Below, one piece after another: positions 60,909 through 64,000 of a DNA stretch of 64,000 nucleotides. The notes below the pieces were generated by a model that worked only from the letters and a program-made list of their open reading frames with translations, was not told the DNA's origin and ran no database searches. Made by a program: the position numbers and the translations under genes. The first letter of the stretch is position 1; each line of letters begins with the position of its first letter. This DNA is from Andalucia godoyi (lineage: Eukaryota > Discoba > Jakobea > Jakobida > Andaluciidae): NCBI GenBank assembly GCA_009859145.1, contig VRVR01000007.1:186001-250000 (forward strand). The letters are read 5' to 3'.

Positions 60909-61268
60909 TACGATTCGAACTTCTGCAGCTTTATTCTTTTTCAAATGTTGTTGTCGATTTCTCTGAGAAAGAAAAAAAGATGCGCATTACTATGCCCTGT
61001 TTCCTTTATCACCTCCAATTTTCCTCCTTGTACGCGACGACGCTCGGCTATCTCCGTAGCTGGATCACGTGGTGTGATCTTCGCGTTGTTTGAAAACAAA
61101 ACCAAAAGTAATGATGATTCCGTAAAGCAGAATACAGAAGCATTTCATTTGTCTCGGATATATATCTACACACGAACACAAGAAACAGACGAACATACGG
61201 AAACGGAGATTTCAAAACCACCAGCAGCAACAGTCATAGCAACCAACACAATAAGATAGCAGCCTGGA

Positions 61269-61553
61269 TCAAGAAGAACTTGCTTGAGAGACATTCTGCT
61301 TTGCTCGCTGCTCCGCATACCACTCAGTTTTGTACTTTTCGAGAATCTCATCGTGGGTGTACTTTGCGAGACACCTGTTAAGCCTCTTCATCTCTTCGCG
61401 GCACTTGAACGGCGTCAGGAATCCTTGTTCCTTGCTGCACTCTCCGAAGTCAACCGTGCGGTGTTGACATTGTTTGAGCGCCGCCTTTTTCATCTTTTCC
61501 CGAAGCATCTCTAATGTGCGAACGGGCATCTGAATGTCTTCATCCGAATTCAT
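61269..61553 (-). CDS. CMC1: Twin CX9C protein, CMC1-like COX assembly factor
   Basis: The product is 94 aa from ATG 61553. Two CX9C motifs (Cys29/Cys39 and Cys51/Cys61) lie in a helical hairpin, CQHRTVDFGEC and CREEMKRLNRC, typical of Mia40-imported intermembrane-space proteins. Position and spacing, with a short Met/Lys-rich N-terminal helix and LNRCLAKYTHDEIL after the second motif, fit the CMC1 family. In other eukaryotes CMC1 stabilises newly made Cox1 during cytochrome c oxidase assembly. CMC2 or another CX9C member is possible. Confidence 0.8.
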   Translation of the reverse strand: MNSDEDIQMPVRTLEMLREKMKKAALKQCQHRTVDFGECSKEQGFLTPFKCREEMKRLNRCLAKYTHDEILEKYKTEWYAEQRAKQNVSQASSS

Positions 61554-61961
61554 AGAGCAAAACCTCGTTGTTTATTTCCTTCCAGTCTGTTCTTTAACAA
61601 AAACGTCACAACAAAACAACAACAAAAAACAAACAAACACGAGTCTCAAAGAAGAAGAAAACCAAAACTGAAGTCAATTTCTACTTTTCAATCGAGAGAT
61701 TGTCTGGAGCTTCGGACTTTACTTTGCCTGTGCCGCTGCCAGTTATCGCGATATGATGAAGCAATCTAAAGCGCACGTAAACAGAACCACTGCCACGCGC
61801 CATGCGCATGTGTTTGCTATCTTTCACAGCTCCGTCACACGATGCCCGATTCGTTTCGTCCCATTTTGATCATGAAATCCCTATAAACACGCCGCCGCGT
61901 TGCATTCTCGCACAGCGACGCTCATTTCTTAATTTTTGTTGTTATTGTCCATGCAATGCAC

Positions 61962-62415
61962 CATGTATGTCACGTCCGCAACGCTGCGCAAGACCTGTGA
62001 CAATCTCCACCGCCACCTTCCGGCGCTGGGCCGCCGCCAGGAAAGATCGCCAAGGCGACAACTGCGCGGCAGGTATTGACATGGGGCCATTATCAATTCC
62101 AGCAGTGGCTGCTCTGCAAAAATCGCGCGAATTCGCGGGGCGGCAGGTGTCGATTGTGACTTGTGACGGAGGTGTACACGTCTAAAGCGTGCGGCCGTTG
62201 CGGAGGAAATCCATCGCAAGTTGTATGGAAACAAGGTGCTTTGTTGCCCATTGTGCAAATGCACGATCGACCGCGATTGGAACGGCGCGCGCAGCATCTA
62301 CATCTATCCTAGGAACGTCTCTCATGCCGAGGGGCGTGTTGGGGCCTACCCCCTTCCCAATCAATGCCATGCATTTTGTTGGGTCGCAGCATTGATTATG
62401 GGTGATCAGCGATGA
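61962..62415 (+). pseudogene. Fanzor C-terminal pseudogene, copy F2
   Basis: Same content and same frame breaks as F1. ARQVLTWGHYQF is followed, in another frame, by KSREFAGRQVSIVT, then EVYTSKACGRCG (zinc-ribbon first CxxC), then CCPLC with DRDWNGARSIYI. Frame changes at GGAGG (near 62167 and 62203) are shared exactly with F1, so the decay predates the duplication. RuvC-I and the N-terminal domain are missing. Confidence 0.85.
62356..62402 (+). other. Hairpin in the Fanzor right end, F2 (also F1 at 45716..45762)
   Basis: A 9-bp perfect stem (AATCAATGC with GCATTGATT) encloses a 21-nt loop and is extended after a 2-nt bulge by CCC/GGG. It occupies the same place relative to the coding end as the TTCG hairpin of F3/F4, but the sequence is different. 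The candidate role as guide-RNA scaffold is inferred. Confidence 0.45.
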
Positions 62416-62442
62416 TTATCCGTGGTTAGTGTACAATGTAGG

Positions 62443-62846
62443 CGATGACTCAATGGTCACTACGCCCGCAGCCACGATGGAGCGTCTTTGGTCTTCGTGC
62501 AATCAGCACTCTGCGTCGTGGATCATTGACGACCGACCACTGCAACAGTTCTCTTTCTTCTTTTTATTTCATGATACGTTGCAACAGAAAATCAGCGAGC
62601 GAGAACTCACCGTTGATGGAAGAACAACACCAAACAACGACGACCAGAAATTAGGACGACGCGAAGGTAAGAAGAGAACACAGGCACGCACTTGGGAAAA
62701 GAGAAACATACCCAAAGACTGAATAGCGAAATATTCCTTGTAAATACGAAAATACTGCAGCAACTCTCCATTAAGAAAAAAAGAAAAAAAGAAGCAATCT
62801 GATCTCTGAAAGAAGAGTTCGCACAACCACAACCACCACTAGCAAC

Positions 62847-62882
<36 letters not shown>

Positions 62883-63076
62883 GATCCGCAACAAACAACC
62901 CAACCACAAAAAAACGAATGCAAATGCAACTACGAATACAAATACATGATATTTCAAAAGGCAAAAACAAAAAAAAAAAAAACACAACAACAACAAACAA
63001 ATCAACCATGAAAGCTGCGCGGACGCCTTCCATGGACTCGTTGCATGGGGTGTCTTGCAGCGGAGAGAAGGCATGC
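62443..63076. other. Intergenic spacer with (GAC)11
   Basis: No gene seen. A perfect (GAC)11 microsatellite lies at 62848..62880. A/C-rich low-complexity tracts surround it. Confidence 0.6.
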
Positions 63077-63601
63077 TTACTGAGACTGTGCGTGGATCTG
63101 ACGGAAACAGTACAGGAATTCATCAAAAGAGATGAGGTTACCCTGGATCTTTGCCTCTTTGAACATTTCATCGACTTCTTCCTGAGTCAGCAAATCGCCG
63201 ACGGAAGTCAGAATGCGCCTCAAATCGACAGCAGAGACATACCCAGTGTTATCCTTGTCCAGATACTTGAATGCAGCGATGATTTCTTCGTCTGAATCAA
63301 GAGTTGCCCTCTGTTCTTCGACAAACGAGACGAACTCGTCAAACTGGATCAACCCGGTCCTACGCTCGCCGTCCACTCGCTGGACAAACCGATCCACTTG
63401 GACTTGCGTCGGCGCGCAGCCAACAGATCGCAACAGCGTCGCAAGCTCCACAGAAGAAACACAGCCATCACCGTCTCGATCAAACAGTGCAAATGCCTGC
63501 TCGAGTTCCGCAAACTCAGTCTCCGTCATTACTCGACTGCTGTGATTCGTCCCAATAGACTGTGCAGAAGAATGCAAGGATTTGTTGACGATCGTTGACA
63601 T
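63077..63601 (-). CDS. Calmodulin-like EF-hand protein (174 aa)
   Basis: ATG 63601 gives a 24-residue extension (MSTIVNKSLHSSAQSIG) before MTETEFAELEQAFALF; Met25 (63529) is an alternative start. Four EF-hand units are present. EF1 (DRDGDGCVSSVE, 41-52) is canonical and EF3 (DKDNTGYVSAVD, 115-126) is close to canonical with Asp at position 12. EF2 (DGERRTGLIQFD) and EF4 (QGNLISFDEF) have lost ligand residues. Two probable Ca2+ sites and the short linker suit a calmodulin-like regulator or a myosin/dynein light chain rather than calmodulin itself. Confidence 0.8.
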   Translation of the reverse strand: MSTIVNKSLHSSAQSIGTNHSSRVMTETEFAELEQAFALFDRDGDGCVSSVELATLLRSVGCAPTQVQVDRFVQRVDGERRTGLIQFDEFVSFVEEQRATLDSDEEIIAAFKYLDKDNTGYVSAVDLRRILTSVGDLLTQEEVDEMFKEAKIQGNLISFDEFLYCFRQIHAQSQ

Positions 63602-63925
63602 GACCGAGACAGATTCGTAATGTCTAGAAGCTGCAAAGAGACAGGAGGTGATGAAGGCAAGCTACGTGGAGATGAAAAAATCAAAAATGAAAATAGAAGA
63701 ATAAAAGTAAGAATAAAATAAAAAATCAAAACAGAAAAAATAATAGAATCTCGGATCGTCGATGGAGAACACCCGCGGATGGGGGAAAAAGAGAGGAAAG
63801 GGCTGTCGAGTCAAACTGCAATTTTGCAAAAAGAGCGCCCGCATTTTGATGCCGGAGGCGTACAGCTGGGATCCACATCGGGATCCTCTCACGTGAGTGC
63901 GGACATTTGGCTTTCTGCCTGTGCA
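63602..63925. other. Intergenic spacer, no gene seen
   Basis: A/G-rich leader region of the EF-hand gene followed by unremarkable sequence up to the Fanzor right end at 63926. Confidence 0.4.
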
Positions 63926-64000
63926 CCTACATTATACACTGAACATGCATATCTACGAATAGACATGCATATTCAATCTTCCATCCTGTTGCCGGGGAAT
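63926..64000 (-). mobile_element. Right end of a further Fanzor element, copy F4 (runs off the window)
   Basis: 75 bp on the minus strand match F3 positions 59756..59830 at 74 of 75 bases. They include the coding end after VGAYP, the TTCG hairpin (63945..63970) and the terminal ATAATGTAGG. The rest of the element lies beyond 64000. It is in inverted orientation to F3, 4.2 kb away. Confidence 0.85.
63945..63970 (-). other. Conserved hairpin in the Fanzor right end, F4
   Basis: Identical 11-bp stem and TTCG loop to 59786..59811. The only difference between the two right ends (G to T) lies outside the hairpin. Confidence 0.55.

Larger units (their letters stand above)
61743..62442 (+). mobile_element. 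Fanzor element fragment, copy F2
   Basis: Inverted, nearly identical partner of copy F1 (45686..46379), differing by three substitutions and two small indels. The left edge is near TTATCGCGATATG (61743). Unlike F1 it keeps the right end AGTGTACAATGTAGG, which matches AGTGTATAATGTAGG of F3 and F4, so its terminus is at about 62442. The first 200 bp carry no recognised Fanzor motif and may be the left end plus leader. Confidence 0.85.

Noticed and set aside
62221-62415. Stand-alone small zinc-finger gene at the end of Fanzor copy F2
   Set aside because: The frame has only half of the zinc ribbon; the other CxxC half is in another frame just upstream, so it is a pseudogene piece.
62607-63171. 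Minus-strand frames with poly-Ser or poly-Val
   Set aside because: They are translations of the (GAC)11 microsatellite and surrounding low-complexity DNA.

Overview
The window reads as nuclear DNA of a unicellular, probably flagellated eukaryote. Genes are compact, about one per 2.5 kb. Six short GT-AG introns (66-126 nt) can be placed, five of them with CTAAC/CTAAT-type branch sites. There is a Pol III tRNA gene and many simple-sequence tracts. Eukaryote-only families present include HIRA, WAPL, CTF18, EML, STPG1, CMC1 and a voltage-gated/RCK potassium channel. A sperm-tail PG-rich (STPG1) protein and an EML protein point to a cilium or flagellum. I cannot name the lineage from the sequence.

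Layout. 0.1-20.7 kb: a hypothetical gene, a gelsolin/dual-specificity phosphatase with a predicted myristoylation site, a disordered protein, STPG1, WAPL (two exons), a beta-propeller-like protein (two exons), two structural or disordered proteins, and a protein with a 96-bp coding minisatellite that carries a one-base frame disruption. 21.8-27.6 kb: one giant SMCHD1/GMI1-like protein. 27.6-36.6 kb: small hypothetical genes, CTF18, glutaryl-CoA dehydrogenase, then a CDP-alcohol phosphatidyltransferase next to an unusual LicD-JmjC fusion. 36.6-39.4 kb: about 2.8 kb without a convincing gene but with a degenerate inverted repeat. 39.4-45.1 kb: a bacterial-type anhydro-N-acetylmuramate kinase (AnmK) with a frame-preserving intron, tail to tail and overlapping with a three-exon HIRA gene, then a HEAT/ARM-like gene. 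46.7-59.0 kb: K+ channel, a UvrD-like protein without a Walker A site, a coiled-coil protein and a C2-EML fusion. 59.0-64 kb: transposon remnants, tRNA-Ser(GCU), CMC1 and an EF-hand protein.

The most interesting signal is a family of decayed Fanzor elements (eukaryotic TnpB relatives, RNA-guided nucleases). Four pieces are present: two about 99% identical ~690-bp inverted copies (45.7-46.4 and 61.7-62.4 kb) holding the C-terminal RuvC/zinc-ribbon part with identical frameshifts; a MITE-like copy at 59.57-59.83 kb in which a Fanzor N-terminus is joined directly to its C-terminus; and the right end of a further copy running off the window end. Two of the right ends carry an identical 11-bp hairpin capped by a TTCG loop, and the other two carry a different hairpin at the equivalent place. 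These are candidates for the scaffold of the element's guide RNA. Chromatin and chromosome-maintenance genes (WAPL, CTF18, HIRA, SMCHD1-like, UvrD-like) are frequent here, but nothing suggests they are co-regulated.
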